The notes: generated by a model from the letters alone, not told the origin. DNA of 27,861 nucleotides from Gymnopus androsaceus JB14 (GCA_009733575.1 ML769979.1:1-27861), one strand, 5' to 3'. Positions 11,601 through 20,568 are shown, counted from the stretch's first letter. Numbers and translations: made by a program.

Positions 11601-11714
11601 TACCTGTACCAACTCCCACACCAACTCTCTCAACGACTGCACGAATTCCCAAATACAAAAAGATTACTCTTGCAGACCTATTTGCTTACCCTTCTGCTAC
11701 TGATATACACCACA
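8640..11714 (+). pseudogene. hAT-family DNA transposase remnant
   Basis: Plus-strand pieces follow the hAT order. About 8740-8970 recalls a BED zinc finger (KPDTLRRHVQK). 9365-9700 matches the fungal hAT core (FNFVNDPEWNHFTHKCIPGA, then a DMTGRSKTGE segment). 9780-10150 contains VCWAHQ-type and FFNNYSGALDELKLTQ segments and a TQWTWHYCSV segment. 10525-11380 is the C-terminal half with the hAT dimerisation domain (GLAHCILQMVGNSASTECTF). Introns remain well formed: 10607-10655, 11068-11124 and 11432-11485. Frame changes near 9820, 9930-10010 and 11540, plus a foldback element inserted at 10155-10517, make it non-functional. hAT transposases cut and paste elements with 8-bp target duplications; terminal repeats for this one were not found. 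The gene's 3' end is interrupted at 11714 by another foldback element. Confidence 0.7.
10155..10517. mobile_element. Foldback/MITE-like element A inside the hAT gene, flanked by TGTGCA
   Basis: It starts TCAGGAAAAATGGTCTGGG and ends TTTTTGCTGA, with the direct repeat TGTGCA on both sides (10149-10154 and 10518-10523). The 363-bp interior is a run of about 10-bp units on the theme CCTGAGGTAA/CCTAGGTTGC with no coding capacity. It breaks the hAT reading frame between VVTYRDHL and the next exon at 10525. The target duplication makes this a real insertion rather than an internal repeat. A trans-acting enzyme must have moved it; which one is unknown. Confidence 0.75.
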
Positions 11715-12793
11715 TCAGCAAAAATGGTCTGGGCCTTGGATGACCTGAGGATACCTAAGGACTACCTAGGTCTCCTAGGACACCCAGGACACCCAGGACA
11801 CCTAGGTCTCCCAGGCTTTCATAAGTCCACCCCCTTATTCGTGGGCTTCTTGAAGGAATCCTGAGGAAACTTGAGGGAGCCTGAGGAAACCTGAGGAAGC
11901 CTGAGGAAGCCTGAGGAAGCCTGAGGAAGCCTGAGGAAGCCTGAGGAAGCCTGAGGAAACCTGAGGAAGCCTGGGAAGCCTGAGGCAACTTGAGGTAACC
12001 TAGGGATACTTCTGCTGAGTTATACAACCCAAAAAATAATTCTCATACTTTATTATTCAGCTGTATCTTTTTGATCAGTTTCCACATTTATATCACTTAA
12101 ACCTTATTATCTTATTAAACTCATGGATTTTTGACTTATTTCAAAGTGAACTTATTTTTCGAGACTCATTATTGTTTTACTGGCCTTAACTTATGACTTG
12201 GAACACCTCACTTAAGTATTTTTAACTCAAGTTCAAGTTAACTGTTACTTCATGATGAATCTGATTTGACCCCATCAACAGAGTTTTAATTGTACGCAGT
12301 CTACAGGTGCCCACGCGGTTTGGCGCTTATTTGGGCGCTTATTTTACGCAATTATATGTTGATAAATTCCAATAATTGGGGTGTCTACTGTTCTTTTAAT
12401 GATATTAATACACATTATAATTCAATGTACTAGTTATTGAAGCTATTTAGCTTGTAATCCTAGTTCTAGATAAATCTCAGGCTGTCCCAGGCTTTCCCAG
12501 GCTGTCCCAGGCTTCCTCAGGCTTCCTCAGGCTTCTCCAGGCTGCCCCAGGTTCCCTCAGGTTGTACTCAGGTTGTGTTCAGGTTGCACTTAGGTTGTGC
12601 TCAGGTTGTGTTCAGGCTGCAAGGAGGCTCCCTCTGGTGATATCAGGATTTGGGCATATTCCTAGGTAGCCTAAGTCACTCTCAACTGATATTAGGATTT
12701 GGGCATATTCCTAGGTGGCCTAAGTCACCCAGGTTGCCCAGGTCATATTAGTCTAACCTATAGGCTATCCCAGGCCCAGACCATTTTTGCTGA
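11715..12793. mobile_element. Foldback element B with inverted decamer arrays
   Basis: It begins TCAGCAAAAATGGTCTGGG and ends with the inverted counterpart CCCAGACCATTTTTGCTGA, a long terminal match to elements A and C. The left arm carries a nearly perfect array of CTGAGGAAGC (about 11871-11980). The right arm carries its complement-like units AGGCTTCCTC and AGGCTGTCCC (about 12478-12560), so the two arms can fold back. The middle (about 12030-12470) is AT-rich and without open frames. Flanking hexamers (ACCACA and TGCAGC) do not match, so either the target duplication is lost or two solo elements sit in opposite orientation. Confidence 0.65.
11871..11980. repeat. 10-bp tandem array CTGAGGAAGC
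   Basis: About eleven consecutive units keep strict 10-bp spacing with one or two substitutions (AAAC for AAGC). It forms most of the left arm of element B. Confidence 0.9.
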
Positions 12794-13112
12794 TGCAGCC
12801 ATTCAATTTCTGTAATGGCTATAGATTCACTGGCAGCTTAACTGTCATTCCAGTGCTTATGTAACCTTAGTTCTTCTTCTTCCTGCTGCATACGTTGCTC
12901 TACTCAATAGATTGGGTTGTGTTGACGTTTGGTGGGATTTGAAGGCTCTTAGCTGGTATCCAGCTTCTGCTATATTTCTGTCTGCATACCAGCCTCTCCT
13001 GCCTCTTAGCCTCACAGCCAGGAGGCCTTACAATTTCTACCAGGCTCACAGGCACGCATCTCTGGATATGGAGGAGGAGGAAGTTGCTGGAATGTTCGCT
13101 AATGATGCTTAG
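12794..13112 (+). other. Short open segment after element B, possibly hAT 3' end
   Basis: From 12912 the plus strand is open for 66 codons (CVDVWWDLKALSWYP, ending in an acidic EEEEVAGMFANDA) and stops at TAG-like sequence near 13110. Its position, immediately beyond the element that interrupts the hAT gene, suggests it could be the displaced last exon, but the sequence does not show a clear hAT motif. It may be a chance frame. Confidence 0.25.
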
Positions 13113-13308
13113 CTTAAATACCGCTTAATTTGTTGTAGATAGATAGCAAGACAGATGAACACTGTATATAATGATGCCTACGCTACTATCCTTCACTGTA
13201 AATGGTCTTTTCGACATGACCGGGCTAATATCCTGCTACCGGACCGGAAGTCAGACCTTTCGGGCTCGACCCGGCAGCTAATTTGATCGGACCTCAACTA
13301 CCAGGGCA
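13113..13308. other. Non-coding stretch with a short GC-rich block
   Basis: No gene seen. A GC-rich block (about 13215-13300, CCGGACCGG, GACCCGG) contrasts with AT-rich surroundings and borders the left end of the next element. A loosely related block, inverted, follows that element's right end at about 14450-14510. Confidence 0.3.
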
Positions 13309-13904
13309 GCTTTTCTCAAGAAAGTGGTTTTATACTTAAGTAATTCTTAGAATGTTCCTAATAATTAAAGTTATCCTAAATTTTAAGTATCAATTATACT
13401 TAAGTATTTACTTAAGTATAGGCAAAACTAACTCATGCAAAATAATTTTGAAATGGGTGATTACAAAATGAAAGTAATAAGGTAAAGTAAAGTAAAAGTA
13501 AAGTAAGTACTATCTTATATCCTCTGCAAACTTTAGTTTAAAGTAAAATACCAAATCAGCTGTGTAAGTAATAAAGTAAAGTAAGTTATTCAAAGTATTT
13601 AGTAAAGTAAGGTAGGTAGCATGGAAGAAAGGCATGAGCAAGGCATAAGTTTCTAAAGAAAATACTAAGCAGAGAGTATATGAGTCCTACTGAATTGCAG
13701 TGGTACTAAAGTGAGAGTAGATACAATGAGATGGTAGAGGTAAGAGTTGAAGAGAGATGGTGTCAATGAGGGCCCATTGGGTCTTTATATATATGTAGGA
13801 AAAATCACATGATATTCCAAGAGAACAATAGAAACTGTTCATTGTCTTGCCAAACTGGCAACAACGGCAAAGTTGTCTATTGTTCCTAACTAGCACAGCT
13901 AGCA

Positions 13905-13913
13905 TATAAAAGG
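13905..13913 (+). promoter_or_regulatory. TATA box inside the inverted-repeat element
   Basis: TATAAAAGG is followed by about 60 bp rich in C and T (CCCCCACCTCTGTCC, TCCCTCCTGGC), the usual layout of a fungal core promoter. No coding frame follows; it could drive a non-coding transcript of the element or be a leftover of a parent retroelement. Confidence 0.4.
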
Positions 13914-14143
13914 CCCCCACCTCTGTCCTAGATCTCAGAGCTCCCTCCTGGCTCCACCCTTCTCCTTTACATTACTTCAACAGTCAACTTCCTTGCTTCT
14001 TTACATTATTTAAGAAATGCTTATGTTCCTTAAGTGTTTTCAAGTAAGTATTTCTCTTAGGAAACAATTACAGTTGTTCATTTTATAGTGTTAAATTTTT
14101 TTATTTATATACTTACTTACTGACTTATTTACTTACTACCTAA

Positions 14144-14185
<42 letters not shown>
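14144..14185. repeat. ACTT tetranucleotide microsatellite
   Basis: About ten uninterrupted copies of the four-base unit ACTT. It lies in the right half of the inverted-repeat element. Confidence 0.95.
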
Positions 14186-14499
14186 GATGATAGATACTTA
14201 CTCAAGTACAATATGTTTCTTTCTTTTTCATCTACTATTTACTTGACACAGACCAAGAAATATGATTGCGTTTTACTCAATTACTCAACAATTACTTAGG
14301 TAAAAAATACTTGGAGTTTACTTAAGTAATACTTAGGTGATAAGTGCTAGACAACTAATTTCTTGCTTTATGCAAACTTAGGTATCACTTAAGTATTACT
14401 TGAGTATTACTTAATTATAAAATGACTTTCTCGAGAAAAGTTGCCATAGATTTACCGGACCTGCTATCTGACCCTGTTAAGCCCGTGCAGCCCAGATCA

Positions 14500-15220
14500 A
14501 AGCGGCGGGAAATCGATCGCAAATCGATCGTGGGAATCGACCGATGTCGATCGATCGATGACCTGGGTTGGACCTTTGAAGTAACGGGACTTGGCGAAGC
14601 TATTAGCAACACCCTTAACACACTGTAATGTGTCCCAGAGGAAAGGAGTGGAAGAAGGGCAGAGCGGAGTGAACGCACAGCCGCAAGTCGATCGCAAATC
14701 GATCGCAATGTCGATCAATTGATCGGCGGAGATGTCGGAAATAAGAATAGAGAAGATCAGCTAGGCTAAGTTGATTTTCGAACTAAAGTTACAATACATG
14801 GTATACTACTTAAATACTAGTGAGTTCGGATAAACGGATAAATGTAAAGAACAATAAGTAATATATATCCGGGAGTGTATTCAGTAAGTATAACAATAAA
14901 GTAATTCAGTAAGAAAGACAAAAGAATATAAGAGGAATAAAACAATAAGTATCGGAAAGTGTGTCTAAACATGAAAGGGATGTTTCCGAAGGTAAAGGGC
15001 AGCTATCAGATCGATATGTCGATCAATCGATGGCGATTGATCGGAAATCGGCGGCAAGTGTCGATGGTCGGCAGCGAGTGTCGGACGTCGGCAACGAGCG
15101 GTGATGATTGTAGGGATATAACAGTAGTTACATCGAAAGGTTGATTGATCAATGGCAAATGATCGGAAATCGGCGGTAAGTGTCGGAAATGATCGGTGAT
15201 GATAGCATGGATATAACAGA
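14500..15220. repeat. CGATCG/GATC-rich tract with direct repeats
   Basis: The 18-mer TCGATCGCAAATCGATCG occurs at about 14513 and 14688. A second shared motif (ATCGGAAATCGGCGG, then C/T, then AAGTGTCGG or AAGTGTCGA) occurs at about 15040 and 15163. Many partial copies of TCGATC lie around them. CpG is frequent here, unlike in the neighbouring copia element. Between the clusters (about 14760-14960) the sequence is AT-rich with nothing recognisable. No gene is supported. Confidence 0.65.
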
Positions 15221-15226
15221 CCCGGG

Positions 15227-15421
15227 TCAGTCGGAGTCAGTGACAACACTGACTGAGTACAAGTAGCTATAGGAACATGCTGTTGCGACTTCAGTTTTTG
15301 TGCTCCCTTGGAGCAGCAAATTGGATGCACCAAGATATTCTCCAGAACAAAAAGCATTGACAGGATCACCACCCCTCTTCTTATCATTCTTAACAAGAGG
15401 AATTGAAACCTTCTCCCTCAC
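15227..15421 (-). other. Candidate coding exon of unknown family
   Basis: The minus strand is open for 64 codons (VSIPLVKNDKKRGGDPVNAF, then a CSGEYLGASN segment) immediately after a CAATTCAG acceptor-like sequence. Composition looks protein-like rather than random, but no family is recognised and the neighbouring exons were not found. From 15422 to 15805 no further gene could be supported; a plus-strand frame at 15622-15805 reaches element C without known motifs. Confidence 0.25.
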
Positions 15422-15805
15422 CTGAATTGCAGTTCAACCTATGTTTTCGCTGGATTGTCCTACCAGAATCAGCGCAATTCCAGCTACCTCGATGCTCTGC
15501 TGCAGAATCAGAAAATTGTTTTAATTGTCTTTTGGCTATCTCAATTGTTTTTGGCTGGAGTCATTTAGGTAGGCTAAATTGTTCAATGATTTGCATAAAG
15601 ACTGACATTCTTTAGCATTATATGCTTAAGTACCTCCTCCCCCCACATGGACCCACATTCCTTTTGTATCTTTTATTTCAATCCAATAATTCAACAACTC
15701 ACTCTACAATGACCCATTGCAATGTACCCATAGAGGACCTAAGTCTGAATATGAGCCAGCACCAGTTTGATGTTGCTGTCCCAAGCTCCTCTGAACCTGC
15801 TAGCA

Positions 15806-16106
15806 TCAGGAAAAATGGTCTGGGCCAAGGATAGCCTAGGTAACCTAAGCCTCCTGGGTTACAGGGGCTGGACTTGGGATGGCCTAGGCAGCCTAGGCCT
15901 TTTAGGTTACCTAGGACTACCTCAGGCTGCCTGAGGTTTCCCCAGGGTTCCTCCAGGTTTTCTCAGGTTTTCTCAGGCAACTCAGGTTGTCAAAAGTCCA
16001 CCCCCTGATTCCTAGGTCATCCTAAAGGAACCTAGGCAACCTAGGTGTCTTTGAGTTACCTTGAGGTTAACTTCAGGCCATCCAAGGCCCAAACAGTTTT
16101 TCCTGA
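15806..16106. mobile_element. Foldback/MITE-like element C
   Basis: It starts TCAGGAAAAATGGTCTGGG like element A and ends with the diverged complement CCCAAACAGTTTTTCCTGA. Flanking hexamers CTAGCA and TTAGTA differ only by two C-to-T changes and are probably a decayed target duplication. The interior is made of CCTAGGTAAC, CCTCAGGTTT and similar 10-bp units. It shares the segment AAGTCCACCCCC with element B, which supports common descent. Confidence 0.7.
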
Positions 16107-16285
16107 TTAGTAATGGTATTGTCCTTGCTTCCACTCAATTCTGCCTTATGAAACATCATCTTGAACGTGATGGGACCAAGAATCAGGAGTCTCCTCCAAA
16201 ACAGCATGCTGTAGTTGGACCTGAAGGGCATTTGATAAAGTACGGTTTCTTTGCTCTTTTTGTTTGATCTCTGGCTGACTACCAA
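16107..16285 (+). other. Short open segment right of element C
   Basis: The plus strand reads about 50 codons (STQFCLMKHHLERDGTKNQE) which may continue the frame left of element C once the insertion is discounted. No domain is recognised, so it is left unassigned. Confidence 0.2.
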
Positions 16286-16289
16286 ATTT

Positions 16290-16560
16290 ACAGCTTCAGA
16301 TGCAAAACAAAGATCTTGAGGGTAACACCAATTATCTTGAACACTGCCACCACCAGCTTCAAAGCAGCAGCAAGATGCATGGCTTTGCTGTGAGAGGTAT
16401 TGTCAATAAAATCTGCAAGCAATGATACATAAAATTCTGCATCAAGCTGTGGCATCTAAAATTACCTGAATTTCCATAATCTTCTTTGTTGCTCAGTTCC
16501 TTGTCACTGTCTACCTGGGCTTCAAGTTCAATGAACTGAGGTGTCAAAGATTAGTTCTTT
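16290..16560 (-). pseudogene. Second copy of the KOW gene, N-terminal fragment
   Basis: The minus-strand peptide PQFIELEAQVDSDKELSNKE matches the N-terminal motif of the copy at 7580-7690 (FIDLKAQVDSDKELSNDED), followed in both by a GT donor at the same place. The next exon (about 16440-16380) also parallels the first copy but breaks off near 16300, so only the beginning of the gene is left. It lies just inside the right inverted-repeat arm together with the duplicated upstream region. Confidence 0.55.
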
Positions 16561-17404
16561 TTGTTTTTCTGGGTTACTGCTGTCTCCTGAAGCCAACATC
16601 TTTTGAATATCCCGTGTAGACTGTCAGTAGTCTTTAGTCTTTTGTTTAGATAGATTAGAATGCAGGCACTGGCCAATGTTGACCTCAATCAAATCTTGGC
16701 GATTTTTCACTTTTATTGATGGCAATCGCCAGGTATGCTCTACAGAGAGAGGGGCATACTCACCGTGAAGGTTGTTAAGGAGGCTTACGTCCTGCGTAGG
16801 TGTGCAGAACAAAACAGATTCAGCCATAATTTGAACTGCAATGAGATTTCAATGGTCATACTTATAATGTACAATGCTCTTGACTACAGAAATATCAAAG
16901 AACAATTGATCCTGCAACCGACTAATGGGTATTTGTCAAGGCAAACACTGCTGGTGGTTGACTTGCTCTGGATACCTGCATTGAGATGTGTGGCAGTACA
17001 CCTGGACCAACAACCTTGATCCCCACGTAGATGTGCTTCGCTAGGAAAAGAGTGAGCAAGGCATTGAAGCAAGTCATGATGATAACCACTCACAGTCATT
17101 AACAGTGACCTGCTTGTCAGAGTGATGAATACAAAAATTTACCATATGCAACTCATAATTTGGCCATTGTTCAGTATATTTCCCCCACTTGCTGACCCAA
17201 GCTAGATGCTTGAGCAAATTTTCGCTATCACAAAGCAGTTCTATAACCCATTCCCTTGAGCTGACTAGAAAATCAGCATAGCCAGCCCCAAATCCTTCCC
17301 CACGGAGCCTGTAAGCCTGAGGAGTCAGAAAGTGGGTGCCTGCAAGTTTCTCAGTACATCAATGAAACTCTATCTCATAGCTTCTTTCGCAAATAGAAGG
17401 ACCC
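16561..17404 (-). pseudogene. Unidentified minus-strand coding remnant upstream of the second KOW copy
   Basis: 17083-17310 gives a continuous protein-like reading (RLRGEGFGAGYADFLVSSRE, then WVIELLCDSENLLKHLAWVS) of about 75 codons. Further pieces follow toward 16690, with a GTGAGTA donor near 16770. The 16575-16815 part is similar to 7740-7960 in the same orientation. I do not recognise the family. Stops and frame changes indicate decay. Confidence 0.35.
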
Positions 17405-17893
17405 TCAGCCAACAATTCAGGCTTCCCTTGTTTCTAACAAGCAAAGTGTAACAATCCAGTATCTAATATGATTGAAATCCACAGGAAATCCATGGAGCCA
17501 GGACCTCTGGCACCCCTTGGCCATGGATTCCAGCAGGTGAGCTATATATGAAGTGTAGCGCCTATGCAGTGTGACAGTGTGACACATGTCACTATGGAAA
17601 ATCAACTATTAGACTCTATAATTCCCCAAAAAATCATGAAAAATAGTGAAAATATTCAGGTGATGGGTTTGCAGCCTGCACATGGCTTTTTGTAGTCTGT
17701 GGAATACAGATCCCTGGAATCCATGTTGTACTATGATTACTATTCAAATCTGTCATAGAGCTACAGTGGCTGCCAATGTATGGCACCTATCAATAGTTTA
17801 AGTGACATTCCTCCACATGTCACAATATCATGTCACAACTTATGTGACATGTTTAAGATAATAAACATAATCTAAAATATCATCCAGATACCG

Positions 17894-18502
17894 TGCACAC
17901 TGCCAATAATTTATTTCAATCCCTATACAAAGTGTACTTTTTCAGAAAAATGTAGAAGTCATATATTTCAATAGAGCAATGAATAAATTGAATTCCGACA
18001 TTCTGAATTGAGAACTTTATATAGATGTGCAAAAGAGAAGCTTTCAATTGGACTCTGGAAACAATAGATTCAATGTGGACTTGAAAGCCCTGCTTTCACA
18101 ATAAGAGTGAAAGTAATTGTTTCGAAGAACAATTCAATTTTTCACTGAAATATTGCCTTTCGCTGTGCGGTTTGGCAGTGGCCCGGATCGGCCTGAGCAT
18201 CAAAGTATTGTCTTCTGGGAACCAGCTGAAAGGTTCTTCAAAATAGCTGCTTTCACTCTTATTGTGAAGTAAAAGTATTCAGTCCATTGAAACTATTGTT
18301 TTTAGAGTTCAATTGAAAAGCGCTCTTTCGGAAGTCTGTTTAAAATTCAAAATTCAGAGGGTCTAAATGTAATTCCTTCGTAAGTTCACTGAAATATTTA
18401 TTTTATATACTTGTATGAAAAAGGACATTTATCTTATGCATTGAAATAATTCATTTCTCACAGTACTTCAGCCTGGCTGAAGTATAATCATTGGCGGTGG
18501 GA
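17894..18502. mobile_element. Foldback element nested in the right arm
   Basis: This roughly 610-bp block has no counterpart in the left arm. Internally it is an inverted repeat: 18029-18125 (TTTCAATTGGACTCTGGAAA ... CACAATAAGAGTGAAAG) matches the complement of about 18230-18325 closely, and weaker similarity extends to both ends, which read CACTGCCAATAATTTA and (complement) CACCGCCAATGATTATA. A GC-rich loop (about 18165-18220) sits between the arms. No open frame is present. Exact ends and target duplication are uncertain. Confidence 0.65.
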
Positions 18503-18714
18503 TGAGGCTGATGTGATATAATTACAGCTATGTCACACAATGTGACAGTACCATATCACATTCCTTTGAACAAGACACTTTACCATTGGCATATTCACAC
18601 AGCTTAAAACAGCAGGTGTGATACACGTCACACTGTGTGACATATTCTATGACTGATATACTCTGAGTTAGAGTTGTTAAGCAACACCACTACACTGTAA
18701 AATGATATACAGTC

Positions 18715-19085
18715 TGGAATCCATAGGACTATCAAATATAGTACACTATGGAATCCATAGGACTAGTAAATATAGTACACTACGGAATCCAGAGTACAGT
18801 ATGGAATCCATAGAGTATTAAATATAATACACTATGGAATCCATAGGACTATTAAATATAGTACACTACAGAATCCAGAGTATGCTATGGAATCCATAGT
18901 ACAGTATGGAATCCATAGACTAATTAATATAGTACATTATGGAATCCATAGACTAGTAAATACAATACACTCTGGAATCCAGAGTATAGTATGGAATCCA
19001 TAGACTAATAAATATAGTACACCATGGAATCCAGTACACTATGGAATCCATCAACTTGTAAATATAGTAGTACTCATTATGGAAT
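18715..19085. repeat. TGGAATCCA minisatellite of the right arm
   Basis: About a dozen copies of TATGGAATCCATAG separated by A/T-rich spacers with AAATATAGTACAC. It is the complement of the motif in the left arm, but here the longer unit prevails and the 19-bp array is absent. Confidence 0.8.
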
Positions 19086-19184
19086 ACATGATTGAACAAA
19101 AATATAGTGACTTTGGCATTTCATAAATGCCCTCAAGCACTTCAGTTTGTATACATAATTAGAACTTACTTGAGCCCGAGTTAT

Positions 19185-19274
19185 GCCCCAATCTGGAGTT
19201 GAACCAGAGACCTCCCAAATATTAAGTTGCTTACCTCAGTAGCTTGGATGCTCTACTACCCGAGCTATTAGAGC
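19185..19274 (-). repeat. tRNA-shaped sequence, probably a tRNA-derived SINE or tRNA relic
   Basis: On the minus strand the ends GCTCTAA and TTGGGGC pair over seven positions (two G-U). A D-arm follows (GCTC, loop, GAGC) with box A-like TAGCTCGGGTAGTAGAGC, and near the 3' end a T-arm with box B-like GGTTCAACTCC (stem TCTGG/CCAGA). The anticodon arm (TCCAA/TTGGG) holds a 25-nt loop, which would need an intron, and position 33 is not U, so a working anticodon cannot be assigned. The fold is too complete for chance; an RNA polymerase III-derived SINE head or degenerate tRNA is the best reading. No CCA or poly-A tail is visible. Confidence 0.5.
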
Positions 19275-19359
19275 AATTGCATATTGCCTACTATTTTGCT
19301 CAAGTACTGAGTATCACATTTATCATCACAATTCCCAAGTCCTTTAATACATAAGTAAA

Positions 19360-20568
19360 CTAAAAAAATACATCCCCATCCAATTCCAGCTCAGCCCAAT
19401 CAGCTACCTCTAAAGCATCCAGACGCTCCAGCAGTCCAGGGTCTAGCACATCCAGGTCTGACTCCTTAGATGAAGTTAACTCATCATCATTGTCCTGCTC
19501 CTCAATTGGCTCATCTTCAGTTCCCATACCTCACTACCAAGGTCACACTCCATTGCATCCAGCTCCTCAATGGGAGGAGCCCATTTTGGCAACTGCATGT
19601 CCTCTGGCATATCCTGCATTGCTGCACAGTTGTGAAAGTTCTGCCTTGCGTTCATGAAAATGATAAAGCAAAACTGCATCACCTAGATGTCCGTAAAATA
19701 AGTCAGGAGATCACAACCTTGAATTATCACAAACCTAGTGCCATGACTTCCTGAATAGCCCGCTGAAGCACAGTCCACTCCTTCTCCAGCCATTCAAATA
19801 AGGATTGATGTTCTCTTTGCAACCAGTGCAACTCCTCCTCACACTGATCACACTCAAGTATTGCCTTTATACCCTTTTGCACCTTATCATTGCATTACCA
19901 CTCAGGCAGAGCCCCTGTGTGTGCGGTATCATCCAGCCCTACATCCTGCCATACTGCATCATCTACATCCAGTACAAACAGTTCTTTCAAAGGTATAGGC
20001 TCAGTGGCAACTGCATTCCGAGGTGCTGACTGCCTTCCAATGAGGACACACATTTTCTCACACAATGAATTGTATTCTTTTGCTAGCTTGGTGATACTGG
20101 GCTCATGACATTTCACCGAGTCCTCAGTGTGCCCTTGTATCTTACGTTCTGTTTAGTTAAACAAATGATTAATAGGTAATGTATAGAAAATGTTAAACAT
20201 ACCATTGTACTGTTGACGACGTACTGCCATACTGCACGCTCTACACAATCCCATTTGAATTTTCAGGCTCTCAACCTGTCTCATAGCTGGATTTTCTTGG
20301 CCTGTGCATTCATATGCAAGGTAATAAACTCACTGGAAGCCAGATGTTGGTACGTGTTCATCTGGTCTACACCCAGTGCCCTCTCCATGTGCAGAAGAGA
20401 CCGTTTCTTGTCCTTGAGCTCCTTCATAAGACCTGGCAGCTTCTCCTGGGCTTCTGTCATTAGGTAGGTCTGGTGCCCATTGCCCATAGTCACTATGACT
20501 ACAGCAACATAATATGATTTTACAATTATTTTTGTCCATTTTTGGTCTTGCAAAATGCAACAAAGCAA
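19360..20568 (-). pseudogene. KDZ-type transposase remnant, C-terminal region
   Basis: Minus-strand exons read in order: KELKDKKRSLLHMERALGVD ... LASSEFITLHMNAQAKKIQL (20568-20281); after an intron at 20149-20202, EPSITKLAKEYNSLCEKM, then PLKELFVLDVDDAVWQDVGL (20116-19895); and after an intron at 19683-19734 an acidic C-terminus (PGLLERLDALEVADWAELEL) ending at TAG (19360-19362). These are the closing segments of KDZ transposases, common in basidiomycetes. The in-frame TGA after AKKIQL (20280) and frame shifts near 19520 and 19630 break it. The catalytic part is absent: upstream of 20570 the sequence is unrelated. It lies outside the inverted arms. Confidence 0.6.

Larger units (their letters stand above)
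13309..14441. mobile_element. Non-autonomous element with terminal inverted repeats and ACTTAAGTA-rich arms
   Basis: The left end (CTTTTCTCAAGAAAGTGG, then TTTTATACTTAAGTAAT) matches the reverse complement of the right end (CTTTTCTCGAGAAAGTCA, then TTTTATAATTAAGTAAT) over about 38 bp with few mismatches. Both arms then continue with dispersed ACTTAAGTA and TTACTTAAG motifs. Inside are an AAAGT-rich stretch (13480-13610), a TATAAAAGG box at 13905 followed by a pyrimidine-rich tract, and an ACTT tetranucleotide run (about 14144-14185). No open frame has recognisable transposase motifs. The target-site duplication is not evident. Confidence 0.55.
17405..19090. repeat. Right arm of the long inverted repeat
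   Basis: It is the inverted counterpart of 2826-4390. The inner 17440-17490 segment (CAATCCAGTATCTAATATGA) is nearly identical to the complement of 4300-4350. The 17580-17893 block and the 18503-18660 block correspond to adjacent sequences of the left arm, which shows that 17894-18502 was inserted later. The outer part (18715-19085) is a looser TGGAATCCA minisatellite with units of about 33-35 bp containing TAAATATAGTACACTATGGA. The arm is visibly more diverged than the 19-bp array on the left. Confidence 0.75.

Noticed and set aside
14144..14185. Telomere-like repeat
   Set aside because: The unit is ACTT, not the fungal TTAGGG type, and it lies inside an inverted-repeat element.
14415..14720. 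Open frames of 68-97 codons on both strands
   Set aside because: They arise from the CGATCG-rich tract and the element end; no motif or splice support.
19185..19274. Functional intron-containing tRNA gene
   Set aside because: No plausible anticodon with U at position 33 and purine at 37 could be placed in the 25-nt loop.
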